A DNA stretch of 64,000 nucleotides from Prostheceraeus crozeri (taxonomy: Eukaryota > Platyhelminthes > Polycladida > Euryleptidae), in contig CAJQUW010001133.1 in NCBI GenBank assembly GCA_907163375.1, positions 62,001-126,000 on the forward strand. Reading direction: 5' to 3'. Shown here one piece after another: positions 40,613 to 52,960 of this stretch (position 1 is its first letter; each line of letters begins with the position of its first letter). Under the pieces are notes generated by a model. It saw only the letters and a program-made list of their open reading frames with translations, was not told where the DNA came from and did not search any database. The position numbers were made by a program, and so were the translations under genes.

Positions 40613-41990
40613 TAATTTTGTTGTTAGGTAGGAGGAGTTTTTTTCCTTTTTTCTTCTAATTCATCAATGCGCTTCCTGCTATTATTTGATATCCATTCGC
40701 CGAGATATTTATATGGAGAGAATATAGAAAGGAAAAATGTAAAATGATTCTCAATTAGAATTATTATTGCCATCTCCCTTACGATGTCGATGACAGTTGT
40801 AAGAATTTTTTTGGGGTATGCCTACATGTATTTACATTATCTTGATCTTAATTCATGAAATGCCCCGTGGGCATCAGGTGGGTTGATGAGCGATGTGCAA
40901 AAAGACCATTTAACACATAAATGAAGCAATGAACATGTATTGCAGCTGTTTTCTGATATGCATATGACGTTGTTTAGTTGAGAATTGATGATATCGCTTA
41001 TTGCTAGACACTGTAACATTTTCATATTGTATAGGAGGATCATTGAGATGCAGACGATTAAACAGATTGTTGAGATGACGAATTCAATGTAATTTCTTCC
41101 GCTCAATTTCGTTGATTTTTAGTGGGCCGTAGGCAGCAAAAGAACCAAGGCGAGATTTAACACTTTTCCCACATTGGATAAGAATATGAACTAAAAAAGT
41201 AGATCTAATCAGGTATCAATTCGATAGATGCCACACCTTTTCTATTATCTAATGAAATAATGTTATTTTGATAATATGAAGGCATCACATCATAATCATT
41301 GCACAATTTGCCACAAAAAAATAAGCTAATGTCGATCAGATTTGAAGATCCTCGCAAATGACATCAATCTTACGATTACGCAGTGTGGTGAGCGAGAGCG
41401 AATAAGAACTTGCAACTTTCTGTTTACATTATTTGTTGTTAATTCATGCATCTAATCGAATGAAGTCAAAGTCTGTTTTTTCTGCTACATTGTCACACAA
41501 CGTCACGTGACCGCTGACCATCTGCGAAACAGGCGAAGGCTAATTTTATTTTTAAAGATGACATTCCTCCGTCGAAGTAGGCACGAGAAGCATGGACGGG
41601 TGAAAGTCGAGGTCTGTTTAATATTCTTGTTGTTCGCGAATTCAGGATGTTGTCGAAATGGTTCCTTTCCTTTTATGGAATCAGTTTTGTTGGACTGCCC
41701 TGACGAGTCAAATAAGAAATCTATCGGCCCTGGCAGTTCCTTGGCGTTTCTTTCGGTAGAACTCTGCGTCTTTCACGCTGATAGCGTTTCTTAAATCCCA
41801 CAATTCTTCTATAAGTAAGAGGAACCGGTACTCAGTATTCCTGCTGCCTGCCATCATTTGCTGTTGGGCATCTAGCGGGGTATATCATTAGAATGAAATT
41901 GCTTCGAAATCATGAACGATCGTGATTGCAGTAGTGTTGATAAACCTAGGCATTCTTTTTGATATTGTTCTAAAACTGCAGTAGCTACTT
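40613..41990. other. Non-coding, nothing firm
   Basis: Frames 41106-40837 (minus) and 41507-41794 (plus) have no recognised domain. No repeats until 41991. Confidence 0.5.
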
Positions 41991-42109
41991 CCCGCGAGAA
42001 AATAAGTCCGCGGACCCTCGAGGGCCGGACCACAGCTAAAAGACGAGGGCGAGTCCCTCGAAAAGTCGTCAAAAAGCCGAGGGCCAGCCCTTGACTTTCC
42101 AAAAAAAAT

Positions 42110-42160
42110 GCCACCCCCCTTGCGTTGTACTACTAAAAAGTACAACGCAAGAAGGGTGGC
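42110..42160. repeat. 22-bp-arm hairpin
   Basis: Arms 42110-42131 and 42139-42160 (GCCACCC..CTTGCGTTGTACT) match with two mismatches around a 7-base loop. Confidence 0.85.
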
Positions 42161-43106
42161 AAGTGGCATAAATCTGAAAACTACTGAACCTACCTTAGAT
42201 TTTTATTCACGCAGGTCGATAGTGTCACTCCACTAAGTGTTCCATGTACTAATAGAAAAATAATAACACTCTATTAGAACCGAAACATTCGGAGGCAGTG
42301 ACGAGTTCCGCGAAGACTGAAGACCATGACGTCTGAAATATGAAAGAAGGTTCTCAAGATTATGCAATATCATTGTTAGAAATCATCATTACAACTTTAG
42401 AAATTGTTTCCTTAGCTGTTGCTTCATAATTTTAGGTTAATGTTTATAAGAAAATGATAATATCACTCACACGGCATAATTGGATGATCATATAACCCTG
42501 CAATTATAAAAAGGAAATATTTGTCTGCAGAGAGGCGATCAGGAGTGTTATAGGCCGCCATACTATCCCAAGCTTATGAAACGGATTTCATTAAAAATGT
42601 TGTTGGGTTGGCAATAAAATCTCACGAAGACAGACTGAAAAATTGATCGATCGACCAATATCAAATATTACAATTATACATAGGAGGATATTATTACGTT
42701 CGAGTTTAAAGCTGATTAAGGACACGGTTGTTTGTAATGTAATCCACTCTGTATTATAGAGATAGGCTTAATCAATAACCGAAGATTTGAGAATTCATAA
42801 ATAATTCAGCGCTTTCGTTTCATTTGTTAGATACAGAATATCTACTGAGAACACGGTAGGATGTCTGATGACAATTTGAGAAGCTCTTCGAAATCCTGTT
42901 GTATGTAAAGCAAGGGATTATATCAAGACCATGTAGGTCGTATCGTCAGGGCAGACTGTACATTGCTAAGTTCCGAAAATTCAATGAATATCAACATGGC
43001 TGTCAACGCAGTAGAGATAAAGCGGTAGATGAAACAGGACAGATAGCAGAATGTCTGTGCATGAATCAGTATAAAAATGAATTTGTACATACCGTCAAAG
43101 CTCGAT
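42161..43106. other. Non-coding, nothing recognised
   Basis: Interior of the candidate element; no coding motif. A 93-codon frame 42899-43180 runs into the long inverted repeat and has no domain. Confidence 0.5.
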
Positions 43107-43344
43107 TCAATTCTGGCGACGTGACATTTGACGGGCAAAATCAATCAATACGGCATGCAAAAACTAATGAAACAGATTAACTTAACAAGGACTTTAATTG
43201 AATATCTTTAATAAAAGTACAACGGTGTTTCCTACTTATTAAAGATAATCAATTAAAGTCCTTTGTTAACTTAATCTGTTTCATTGGTTTTCACATGCCG
43301 TATTGATTGATTTTGCCCGTCTAATGTCACGTCGCCAGAATTGA
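43107..43344. repeat. Long inverted repeat, 107-bp arms
   Basis: Arms 43107-43213 and 43237-43344 are inverses at about 90 percent or better (TCAATTCTGGCGACGTGACA, GGGCAAAATCAATCAATACG, AATGAAACAGATTAA) around a 23-base loop. Transcribed, it would fold into one long hairpin. No target duplication identified. Confidence 0.9.
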
Positions 43345-44699
43345 CTTTATCTCATTGCAGCGAACCATCAGTTAGCGCCAACGCTGTCCAAAGTATCTTG
43401 CAGTCAAAGCTCGATAATTAAGAGCATAAATACCAGGTTTTCTATCTCTTAATTATTGAAAGTCTGAATTCAAAAGCAACTTATATAAGCCGCCAAATAC
43501 ACAAAAAAATGCCGCGGCCGTATGATCTTAATTGCCCGAAGTCTTAATTGTCCGTGTCCGAATTAACGAGCTTCGACTGGATTTACTGTATTCATACAAA
43601 GCGATTCGTTTACGATGTCAGTCTGTCCGCACGATTCGATCCGATCCGCACGAATGGTCGTGAATTATTGGCTTGCTTTACCTATAGTCAAACATTTATA
43701 ACCAGAGGAACATTTTTTTACATCACATCTAATTCAAAAGTTATCTGTTGAAATATTTCAGTTAATTCAGTGATTGGTATAATGTGTAGTGCGCGTTAAC
43801 CGCTAATATTTACAAAATTTATCTATCATCACTTCATTCGACTTACCTGATACAAATTTCGTTTGATAAATAATCCATTCCATCAATATTTTCGGCTCAG
43901 GATATTCCTCGCATTTTCTATATTGTAATTTGATTTATAATCCATTAATAAGATCAATCAATTTACACAGCGATGTCCACAGGTGTCAGTCAGCTCGAAC
44001 AAGACACAAATGAAACGTCTAGATTATTCCGCGCTATTTCTCTTCGTGAAATGAAGCGATGACCTCTATTTCAACCCTCGAGTTGAAATATGATCTTCTA
44101 ATTGCGCTGCGCTATCGAAGGCGCACGAGAAAGTTATCTGTTATCGGGCTGGACTGGACAAAGCGCGCTTCTATTAATAGAATTCTCTCTCCCTTCTCTC
44201 CCTCACTGTATAACAGGCTTGAAGCGACCGAGATATTATGCAACACTCATTGAGGATTCTTCCATTCATTCACAATTTAATGAATGAACAATAATACAAC
44301 TTGCAACCTTGATTGACGAAAAAATTGACAAGCATTGAAATTCAGGCATAGTCAGAATAATGGTCAGAATGATATAAAGAATGATATGAAGTTCAGGGTA
44401 AGTCAAGAATTTTGAGTAGGCTAATTACCTGCATTGCCATCGATGCGTCATGCAAATGTATAAAGTATCGCAACCAAAAATGTTTATCGCAACATTTCAC
44501 GATTGAATTCATCATGTAGCGAAAATCACTGAGAGAAATGAGAGCTAAGGTTATTTATTCCAAGGAAAAACTTGCCTAGATATGCCAGACAGCCGATCGA
44601 TGACAGTTTTGGGCCAGTCCACTAGCATCAGAGATACGTTTTTCTTAGAAATCACAACAAATTCGCTGATCAATGTGTGTGACAACTCTGGGGTCGTTC
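43345..44699. other. Non-coding, nothing recognised
   Basis: GTCAAAGCTCGAT at 43404 repeats 43094. Frames below 70 codons have no motifs. Confidence 0.5.
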
Positions 44700-44959
44700 C
44701 TATTCAAAATTAGAGCTCATGTGAACTTAAGGGCCGACCCACGACCACCGTCAAAAAGATAACCGTGAAAATTGGGGGGTCAACCCTCGACTTTAAGAGA
44801 TCACATTTCACGTCATTTTTTGAAGAGAATGGTCGCAAATTGACATGACCATGCATTTTTACTTCCAAATAAGCCATTTTCGAAAAATTTGTTGGCCCCC
44901 ATATTTTCACGTGGCCCACGACTTTTTGACGAGGGGCCCACGACTCATTTTCTCGCGGG

Positions 44960-45955
44960 TTAGATTTTATGTTCATCTTGATGCATTCATTCGTTGAGAA
45001 GTTGCTGCTATTCCTCTGCCCGATGTATAACCGAGCAAGTAGAAAGATGCAAATTCACATGTGTTTTCAAAAAATCTCTGTTTCAATTGTATTCCGTGCC
45101 GCTTGACTCCCAATGCAGTCATACGTACTCTCAATATTGCCTTAAAACGTTTTCATTCGATAACTGATCAGCAAATATCGTTTATCATGGCCATCTATCT
45201 ACTCCTATCATTGATTTCCAACAGATGGTCAACTAGTTCATTGTCAAATTTTAAGTTGGTATTAATAGCAACGAGATGACCGCTATGGCAAAAACGAGCA
45301 TGTCTCAATTTTGTCATTCATTGATGTTTGGGACCAATTGAATTAGAGAGCTGGTCTTTATGGCTCAAATTCTCCTGGGTAAGGCGTGTACTAAATGGCT
45401 TCTAGACTTTCCCAGCTTGCCTCTGGCCTATCGCTTGGACAACTTAGTTTTCGAGATTCTATCGCATTGAACGGACGTACACGTTTTCAACAAGTTCTTC
45501 CTTTCATAACGCAGAAGAATTAATGTGATGCTATTTGGTGAGTAATATCTTTCCATTATTAGTCTTAATTTCCTTCTTCATCCTTTATTGGCACTTGCAG
45601 ATTTGTAGATTTCATTTGCATTATGGCAGCTACACTAAATTTATATCCTCTCTTCCTTTAAAAATGATCATCTAATGAAGTCACACACTATTTCCGAGAT
45701 GAACGACACGAGATCAAGGACATCGACTTTCGCAATCAGTGAACTGAATGAACCGAAATCACAGAGTGTCTACTTGTGAAGGCAAGTCACAAGATCACTG
45801 AAAATAGATTATATTTCGACTCATCATTTGTCTTTGCAAATGCTATTCTGCGCATTGAAGCTAGCGACAAAAGAATGCAGCAAATTTGGACCCGAAGATT
45901 GATCGCCGGAAGTGCTAATGAGGGAGCTCCTGTAAGAAAAGAACAAATTCGAATG
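44960..45955. other. Non-coding, nothing recognised
   Basis: A 72-codon frame 45061-45279 without a domain; no repeats seen. Confidence 0.5.
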
Positions 45956-46891
45956 CACTGTGGACTGCTACCAATCACATACGAAGGATGGATGCCAAAA
46001 TATTTTTTTGGTATATTTTTGTATATACTTGTATGCTTTCGTATGTTATTTCAAGTGTGGTATACTTTACATACGAAAGCCACACTAGCACAATGTTAAA
46101 AGAAAGCATCTATTATGTCTAAAGTATGTTGGTTTAAGGCCTTTTGTCAATAAAGATCACACTAATGTTACTACTGTTTTGTAAGTAGTAAGATAATGAC
46201 ATTCAAGAGTCAAACCTTCAATACTGAATTCGATTTTAATACATGTAATTCTAAGGGACTTCATAAATAATCAATAAGTATTCAGCCATCAACAATTATG
46301 CATTACGCAATTTTGAAATTAAGCATATTATCAATCCGAAATAAAACACATTATAATTCATGAATGCAAAAATAGTTATGCTTGGGATTTATAAGTCAAC
46401 ATTGTTCACGAAAGATACCGTTCAAATGAATTGATGTTTATCAACTTGGTTCATTAAGAAGAGCTAACTAAGCGACGACGAAATACTGTGGAGTACATCT
46501 AATCTAGTTAAATGTCACACTATAAAAAGAAATATTCACGACTGGTATTAGTGAAAAAAGTTATTTGTCAGTAGTATGTAATATATATATTTTTGCTACA
46601 TGACTTAAAGCTCTACAAACCAGAGGCATACGAATGAAGATGAATTTGCATCGGGTCTTGTATATAAAACATACCAACAAAACTCGTATTTCAGTGTAAA
46701 ACATCCAATCACAGACAGAATAGTTCGTATCGCTACATACCAATCACATACGAAAGTAACTGAAATTTCGTATGAAAAACATACCAGATCTCTGTAAGCA
46801 CACGAGAATCTCGTATTAGATATTAGTTTCAAATTGTATGTGATTTTGGTGTATCTTTGCATGTAATTTTCGTATCCAGCGATTTACAGTG
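45956..46891. mobile_element. Non-autonomous CACTA/EnSpm-like element, 936 bp
   Basis: Begins CACTGTGGACTGCT and ends, inverted, CACTGTAAATCGCT. TG flanks both ends (45954-45955, 46892-46893). Inside, many CATACGAAA/TTTCGTATG and CATACCA/TGGTATG words in both orientations cluster at 45975-46080 and 46620-46880, leaving a plain centre. Such subterminal repeat arrays are typical of CACTA elements. Frames within it are short and carry no transposase. Confidence 0.75.
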
Positions 46892-47445
46892 TGCTTGTTG
46901 TCTGAAGATAACGTCAGCTGTAAAATTTCCCTGCTGCCATCATTATTTCCAGTAAAGACAATAAAGTCAGGTAGGAAGTGAAATTGATATAGATGCGTTT
47001 CATAGATGAAAGATGAACATTTACAAGACTTCTGGGACAACAGAGAAGTGCTACCCTGTCATTCATCAATGAAATGGGCTCAGAAATCTTCATGATTGAC
47101 TCGAGAAATTTCGGCGAGCGAGTATTAGCTAGGATGGGTAAGATGTTGGTCTTGGTTTGGCCAAAAGTAAATTATATGTACTTACATATATATTTATATA
47201 TAGATCAACATTTTGCATACATTTTATACAAATATTTAATTGAAATTCGAACTCAAGTGCCGATGTTGAATTGTCTCTTATATGTGGAATTATATTAAAT
47301 GACATTTCAAAATAAAAACCACAATGTTGAGGAAAGAAAAAGTTTATCCCGAGCTTTCACTCGTCATACAGCGAGCATAATCATGGCAATGAAAATACCA
47401 GGGGACATGAAACAGTTAGATGGATGATGCAATAGAAATGAGTCA
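46892..47445. other. Non-coding; PLE-b tail at its end
   Basis: Around 47310-47385 (reverse) TGACGAGTGAAAGCTCGGGA then TAAAC is a PLE tail signature belonging to the element that follows. Confidence 0.5.
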
Positions 47446-48321
47446 CTACACATGTGAAGGCAAGGAGGGACTCCTATCACAATGCACGCGTTGACCGACC
47501 TCACGAACAATCAGTTGGGCCACGTGTTTGTTTACATGAGACAGGCCAGGATTTAGATTGACCGTCTGTTGCTGATAAAATCTAATACTCGAACTTTCTG
47601 CAACTTTTCTAGTATGGACATCATTACATTTAAAAACGATTTTAGAATCGTCATAATTAAAAGAATGATCACAATTGATGGAATGAACATACATAGCATT
47701 ATTCACATTATGATTCTTCAAATCCCTTTTGTGTTCACTCACCCTAGTGGTTAATGAACGACCAGTTTCACCTACATAAAAATTGTCACAATTATTACAA
47801 TTGATGCGATAAACACCAGCGTTGCATTGTTTGTTTGGAGCATTCGACATCAAAGCAGATCTGAATTTGTTCGGGTAAGAAAAGCTAACATCACAATTGA
47901 GATTACGACGAAGGTTAGCATGAATCCTAGTAATAAGAGATGGAACAAAGGGAATGGTCATAAATGAAGAGTGTGTAGTAGGATCAGCTTTGGCAGTCGG
48001 TTTATGAAAAGAAGATTTCTCCTTGAGAAAAGAACGTTGAATGACAAGTTTAGGATATCCTAATTTCAATAAAGAGGCAAATATGTAATCTACTTCAGCA
48101 TCTAAATATTCAGGACTACATATGCAAAGAGCTCGAAGAAGTAAGCCACCAGCTACACTAATTTTGGTAGAAATAGGATGGGAAGAAAAGAAATGGAGAC
48201 AGGAGTTGGCATGGGTAGGCTTACGATAAACCTTGAACTTGAGGTTAGCAGACGAGTGCATGATCAAGACATCTAGAAACGGCATAACCGAGTTAAAATC
48301 CCACTCAAAACTAAAACTCAA
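47446..48321 (-). pseudogene. PLE-b connector and GIY-YIG endonuclease
   Basis: 291 codons. MPFLDVLIMHSSANLKFKVY and RKPTHANSCLHFFSSHP are the PLE region after the RT palm. AGVYRINCNNCDNFYVGETG then RSLTTRVSEHKRDLKNHN form the GIY-YIG core with an upstream Cys cluster, and ESSSIRFYQQQTVNLNPG closes it. The domain looks complete. Confidence 0.9.
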
Positions 48322-48398
48322 TGAAGGATACCGGGAATTGATGAAGTTTATGAACTTATCAACGTCGAAATCGGGAATAACAACAGCTAAAATGTCAT

Positions 48399-48920
48399 CT
48401 ACGTAGCGAGCATAGAAAGAAGGCAGCGGTCCAAAAAAGTGGGCATGAGTTCAGATTCCACGTGTTCAAGAAAAAGATTGGCTAGGACAGGCGACAAGGG
48501 GTTTCCCATTGAAAAGCCGAAGGTCTGTTGATCAAAATTACCATTACAAGAAAAATAACTATTACTAGCGGCTAAATTGATAAGGTCAATAAGGCAAGGA
48601 ACAGATATAGGCAAAGTAGAAGTACTTGGCAATTTACGAGTTAAAAATTCAGGGATGGGAGCTAAGGGCACGTTCGTGAACAACGAAACAGCATCAAAAG
48701 ATATGAACCGATCCGGTGGAGACAAAATTAGAGAACGCAAACTTGACAAGAGATCACCACCATGTTTCAAGTGTAAAGATGAAAAGGAACCCAGACATGG
48801 AGACAGCAAAGAAGCAAGCTTTTTTGATAAACGATAGAAAGGAGAATTAACTGTGGAGATTATAGGACGCAAATGAACATTATTTTTGTGGATTTTCGGC
48901 AGCCCATACGTGTATGGCAA
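48399..48920 (-). pseudogene. PLE-b reverse transcriptase
   Basis: PYTYGLPKIHKNNVHLRPII is the PLE/telomerase-like RT opening, DRFISFDAVSLFTNVPL motif A (catalytic Asp) and FGFSMGNPLSPVLANLFLEH motif B. The sequence leaves the frame just before motif C. Fossil copy of a nuclear RT. Confidence 0.88.
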
Positions 48921-49082
48921 TGAAGGCAGATACGATTTAAAAGATAGAATGAACGACCTATATACTTATCACTCAAAAGCATTAAACCACGATTAAAATC
49001 AGATTGCATTTTAGACAAAGGATTGTAAGAAAGCTTCCTAAACTTCATTCGTTATCTGCTGAAATTAATTCCCAGGCCGATA

Positions 49083-49150
49083 TTCCGCGCTGGGATTCGA
49101 ACCCAGGTGCCCTTGCTGCACTAGTGTGCTAGTCACAAGGCTACAATGGC
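49083..49150 (-). mobile_element. tRNA-derived SINE head or tRNA pseudogene
   Basis: Reverse strand: TAGCCTTGTGACTAGCA (A-box region, 49143 downward), anticodon-arm-length spacer, and CTGGGTTCGAATCCCAG (49106-49090), a perfect 5-bp T arm with B box GGTTCGAATCC. Acceptor strands do not pair, so no functional tRNA is claimed. Confidence 0.65.
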
Positions 49151-49389
49151 AGCTGGTCATCTGCAAAGCGAATGATTATGTGTCCTCAGTCAACCAGAGA
49201 CGAGATCGTGACATGGCCAAGGACTACCAAGACTTTGAAAAGCATGAAAAGTTGAGATCAGCGCTTCTGCCACAGTGGAAACCAATCACTGGCCTGGACT
49301 TTTGGAAACACAACCGATCGCTTATTCTTAAGATTATTTTCAATGCCATCCTCTCGCGCCCAGAACAGAACGTTGAACTGAACGTTTGA
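49126..49389 (+). other. 87-codon frame of unknown nature
   Basis: Reads DRDMAKDYQDFEKHEKLRSA, LLPQWKPITGLDFWKHNRSL and ILSRPEQNVELN. Charged and free of low complexity, but no family is recognised. Its start overlaps the tRNA-like sequence, so it may be part of a SINE body or a stray exon. Confidence 0.25.
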
Positions 49390-49410
49390 AATAAGTCATT
49401 CATTAGTGCG

Positions 49411-49489
49411 TAACGTTTCAGAACTTAGCTCGAACTTTGAAGGAAGTTCGATTTGAGTTATCAAAGAACTTCGAGTGTCTGAAACGTTA
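49411..49489. repeat. Short inverted repeat with TAACGTTTCAGA arms
   Basis: Arms 49411-49422 and 49478-49489 are exact; the interior GAACTT/AAGTTC words are also inverted. Related GAACGTTGAACTGAACGTTT precedes it at 49369. Confidence 0.7.
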
Positions 49490-49588
49490 AAAATACGTTC
49501 ATTTCACACCTCATGAATAGAGACCTAGAAATGAATCACATGCATGGGACTTGTGATGCATGTCTACTCAATCTATCCTATCCTCCAT

Positions 49589-49963
49589 TCACTTGTTCTT
49601 GTTAAGAAGTATGCATTGGATTCTACTACGCCATTTCTTTAAGCAATAAGTGTGACCGTTCATCCTAGCATTTAAGGACTGTGTGGTCTTGTCAACATAC
49701 TGGAACCAGCATTCGGCGCAAATAATTAGATATACAACATAACTGGATTTGCAATTGAAGGGACCACTTAAATCGATGGAAAAGGCCTTTTTGGTAGTAT
49801 TGGACACGAAGAAAGAAGGACTATAGATGGAATTACAACATAAACAACCTTTCTTATCACAGCTGCAAACGGAGAAGGAACTGCTATTGCTAGGAACATT
49901 TTCTATGCGAGAATGACATTGATGGAAAAGCTGTGATTTATGTTTCAGGTGCAAACATTCCAT
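49589..49963 (-). pseudogene. PLE-c: GIY-YIG domain start of a further PLE lineage
   Basis: SVCSCDKKGCLCCNSIYSPS (Cys cluster), then KKAFSIDLSGPFNCKSSYVV, YLIICAECWFQYVDKTTQSL and NARMNGH. This matches the 'NCKSxNVVYLIxCxxCxxQYVGxTxxxLxxRxxxH' pattern of PLE nucleases, unlike PLE-a and PLE-b. Only the N-terminal half of the domain remains. Fossil. Confidence 0.75.
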
Positions 49964-51513
49964 TCTGAGTTATGAAGTTTTTGGTGCCACGCATTTTTTA
50001 TTGGGTTATGTTATTTTTCTTTATTGCTTCTTCAATCTTGTTGATAGAAACGAGTAATTTTAAAATATGCTCATTGATGGTTGCTATTGAAACTTATCCA
50101 ACTAGCATAGTTAAACAAAACAAGCGTAATTGCATGCAGACTCCATTCTACGGTTTGCTTAATGCTTAATGGTAGTGAATAGTAGCAATATTATTTGTAC
50201 ATCTTAGAGATGCGTCATCATGTAGGTGCATGTTCAGTTGATATTTGGCTTCCAGGTATTCTCTTGCTGACAAACTAGATGAGCAATTGCACTTTTGGTA
50301 ATGGAGATTGCGCATCCAGTAAAGGCGAAAAAGCCCACGTAGTAGTAATGGCGAAATTATGATGGAAGTGCATTAATCATGGATAGTGCTAATCAGCATT
50401 CAGAGCAGCAGTATAGTGCTTTAACAGTACACCATTTCCTTACTCTGTGATATACGTGCTTGGAGCAACTGCAGCGCTGCACGCATGCCACAGATGTTCA
50501 AATGGAATAAAATTGTATGGAACGTTTTGTCGTGTAGTATCAAAATCATGAGCTATGTTTAAAAGAACTAAATTGTGAATAGGGAAAGTCATCCTAAGGA
50601 TACTCACTGTGTTGCAAGGGAAACATGCTACAGAGAGTCAATGTTATCATCAGAGAGCTTGACTCTTCCAAACCTCACGTGCATAAGATCACTGATGCCA
50701 CCGATTGCCAATTAGACTATCATGACTCATTAGATTTTCTATCAAAAGTGAATCAGAATATAAGATTGTTTTCTTTGTTCCATTTCACTGACATCTTTAA
50801 CTGTTAATACTTATTTTGTTTAAATGGTCTTTGTTTCAAATCTGACAGACATTTTGTCTATATAGATTATGCTGCCCCAACCTGTTGGCCTAAGCATATA
50901 TTTATTAACCCGACGAAAAGAAGAAGTTACTGTTGAATGTTCATGTCAAGAGTTAATAATAGTGTTAGTCGCTCTTGAAATTATGTTACTATAAAGTTAA
51001 GTGACACTTGACTCAAAAATTAAGGGTTCTTATTAATGGTTGCCATGACCACGCAGTGGTAACAATTGGACAGTCGTGGGCCATTATTACCATTGAGAAA
51101 ATATCAAGATAGATATATATCTTGATATAATTCTGATTTTCAGATAAGACTTTTCATTACTAACTGATCAAATAGTTTCACGGATATATATATATATATA
51201 TATAGTATCGCACTATATATAGTATCTATGTAATATTCATACAAAACATGCAAAATAATAAGCTGTTTAAAGAGACCGAATTTTTTTTTCAAAATATATT
51301 AGTACATTTATTTCCTAAGTTACCAGTTAAAATTATTTCCCATATTTATAGAAACTTATTACTTATGTCAACACCTAAGCAAATGAAAATTGAGCATGAT
51401 ATTTTCGGGGTGTCTCCCACTTTAGTGTCAGTTTACTTTTAGCTCATTAATTCTACGAGCCGTATATGCTTAGACGGGCTAAGATACGGATTGATTATTT
51501 TCTATGACTCGGA
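49964..51513. other. Non-coding with an (AT)n tract
   Basis: 51184-51204 is an (AT)n microsatellite, and a near-palindrome ATATCAAGAT/ATCTTGATAT lies at 51108-51133. Frames of 60-65 codons show no domain. Confidence 0.5.
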
Positions 51514-51695
51514 TCGTGAGAATAACGCATTACACATACTGTGGCTATTCCCACGGCCAAAATCGTGAGAATAACGATTCTATTACTAAACTGTTATCAC
51601 AAATTCTAACCGTCACCCGACCATGTGTGGGCCGGTTATTTTCACGTTGGCATTTCTGAAAATAATCGAAATAACTATGTGACGTTATTTCCACG
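51514..51695. repeat. Cluster of CGTGAGAATAACG-type motifs in both orientations
   Basis: CGTGAGAATAACG at 51514 and 51563; inverse forms GGCTATTCCCACG (51543), GGTTATTTTCACG (51633) and CGTTATTTCCACG (51683). Five sites in 180 bp in alternating orientation look like transposon subterminal repeats. Confidence 0.65.
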
Positions 51696-52599
51696 CGGAT
51701 GATGACATTGTTAGATCTTACTTTTCTCTTCAACGGTCATTTCGGCCTTAGGCAATTGAACCAGATTAGTTATAGGCATGTGACAATAAGTAATTTATAC
51801 AGAAACAACTATTCTCATTCTGGGAATTGCTATATCGTATACACCACTTTTGAAACACACTTTGATATTCAATCGGAATATGTGGCAAACTTGTGATATG
51901 TATTCAATCTAATTTAAGTTTAACATTTAATGCGTGTATGTTCAAATTTTATCTAAATTCTACTGATAGTCTCTCACGGCCTGAGTCGTGGAAATATACT
52001 AGGTTTTGATCAATTTTTCATCAAGTTGCTAGATATTTTGATATGTTTTATATGAATTGTACCTGTATAATCGATCAATCTACAGAAATTCATGATGATA
52101 GTGTATGTTTGATATTTTCTCAATGGTAACAATAGACACTGCCTTTTTGAAAGGTACCTGTACTGGATGAATCGATAGAGTTAGATATTTAGCCATGTTC
52201 ACCAACAGGGGCGCCGTTCGTGGACAGGGATTTGTGGGGCTTAAAGATTCTACGGTGCCACTGATTACCAGGAGTAGTGATGAAAGTATATTCAGAGTCT
52301 TGAACTGACCACGTGGTCAAGTGCGCCGATTTCTTTCAAGGACATTTTAGTTTAAAAATAATTGTGTATAGTTTATGACATCTCAGAACTTGAAAATCCT
52401 GATGATAGAGGTTCCTATGTATTATTTTCGCGTCTAGTCACACGAGAAGTTTCTTTAATTCGTTTGAATTTCGCTTAGGCATTCATGATTAAGGGAAAAT
52501 AAGAATCCCATGGCCTTGGCCATTGATGCCCAACGGCCATCTAGTATGGCACACTATGGGAGAACTATTCATGTGTAAAGAATTTAAATTGACTGCAGC
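51696..52599. other. Non-coding, nothing recognised
   Basis: No coding motif; GACCACGTGGTCAAG (52308) is a short palindrome. Confidence 0.5.
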
Positions 52600-52960
52600 A
52601 AAAAAATTAAGGTCTTTCATGGTCAATCTATGCCAAAATTTCCGATAGTTTCCCGCACCTATCTTAAAGAGTACTGGGTAAATCTAAAAAAAAACAGACT
52701 CATACTCGCATGTTATCCACAACATTACATGAAAGATATCAGAGCCGAAGGTGGAAGATTTTTAAAGATAGTTACCAGCAGCGATTACAAAAGTTGAGGG
52801 TCTTTGTAGAATCGTCATTTCATGCCACATTTCCAGAGTTTCCCAACATTTCTTAACAACTACTGGGTACTTCTCAATAAAATCAGATACTCAGACTTGC
52901 ATGACATCTGCGATGCTGTATGCAAAATGGAATAGCCGAAGGTGAATGACTCCGTGTTGT
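52600..52960. repeat. Diverged tandem duplication, about 187-bp period
   Basis: 52600-52765 and 52785-52960 share GGTCTTT, ATGCCA-A-TTTCC, AGTTTCCC, TACTGGGTA, GACT..CATACT/GATACT and AGCCGAAGGTG in the same order. Confidence 0.65.

Larger units (their letters stand above)
41991..44959. mobile_element. Candidate 2.97-kb element with inverted ends
   Basis: Left end CCCGCGAGAAAATAAGTCCG and right end (inverted) CCCGCGAGAAAATGAGTCGT form imperfect terminal inverted repeats. Both subterminal zones repeat GTCAAAAAG and GGGCC(A)-type words. TT flanks both sides. No transposase frame lies inside. The alternative is two independent insertions of one repeat in opposite orientation. Confidence 0.5.
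47310..49048 (-). mobile_element. Penelope-like retroelement (PLE-b) fossil
   Basis: Reverse-strand PLE with N-terminal fragment (49048-48860), RT (48920-48399), connector and GIY-YIG (48321-47446), then a tail. Broken in about two places. Ribozyme-like tail words lie at 47345-47385. The 5' end is missing; a tRNA-like sequence begins about 30 bp upstream. Confidence 0.9.

Noticed and set aside
49083-49150. Functional tRNA gene
   Set aside because: A good T arm and A/B boxes, but the acceptor strands do not pair; a SINE head or pseudogene fits better.
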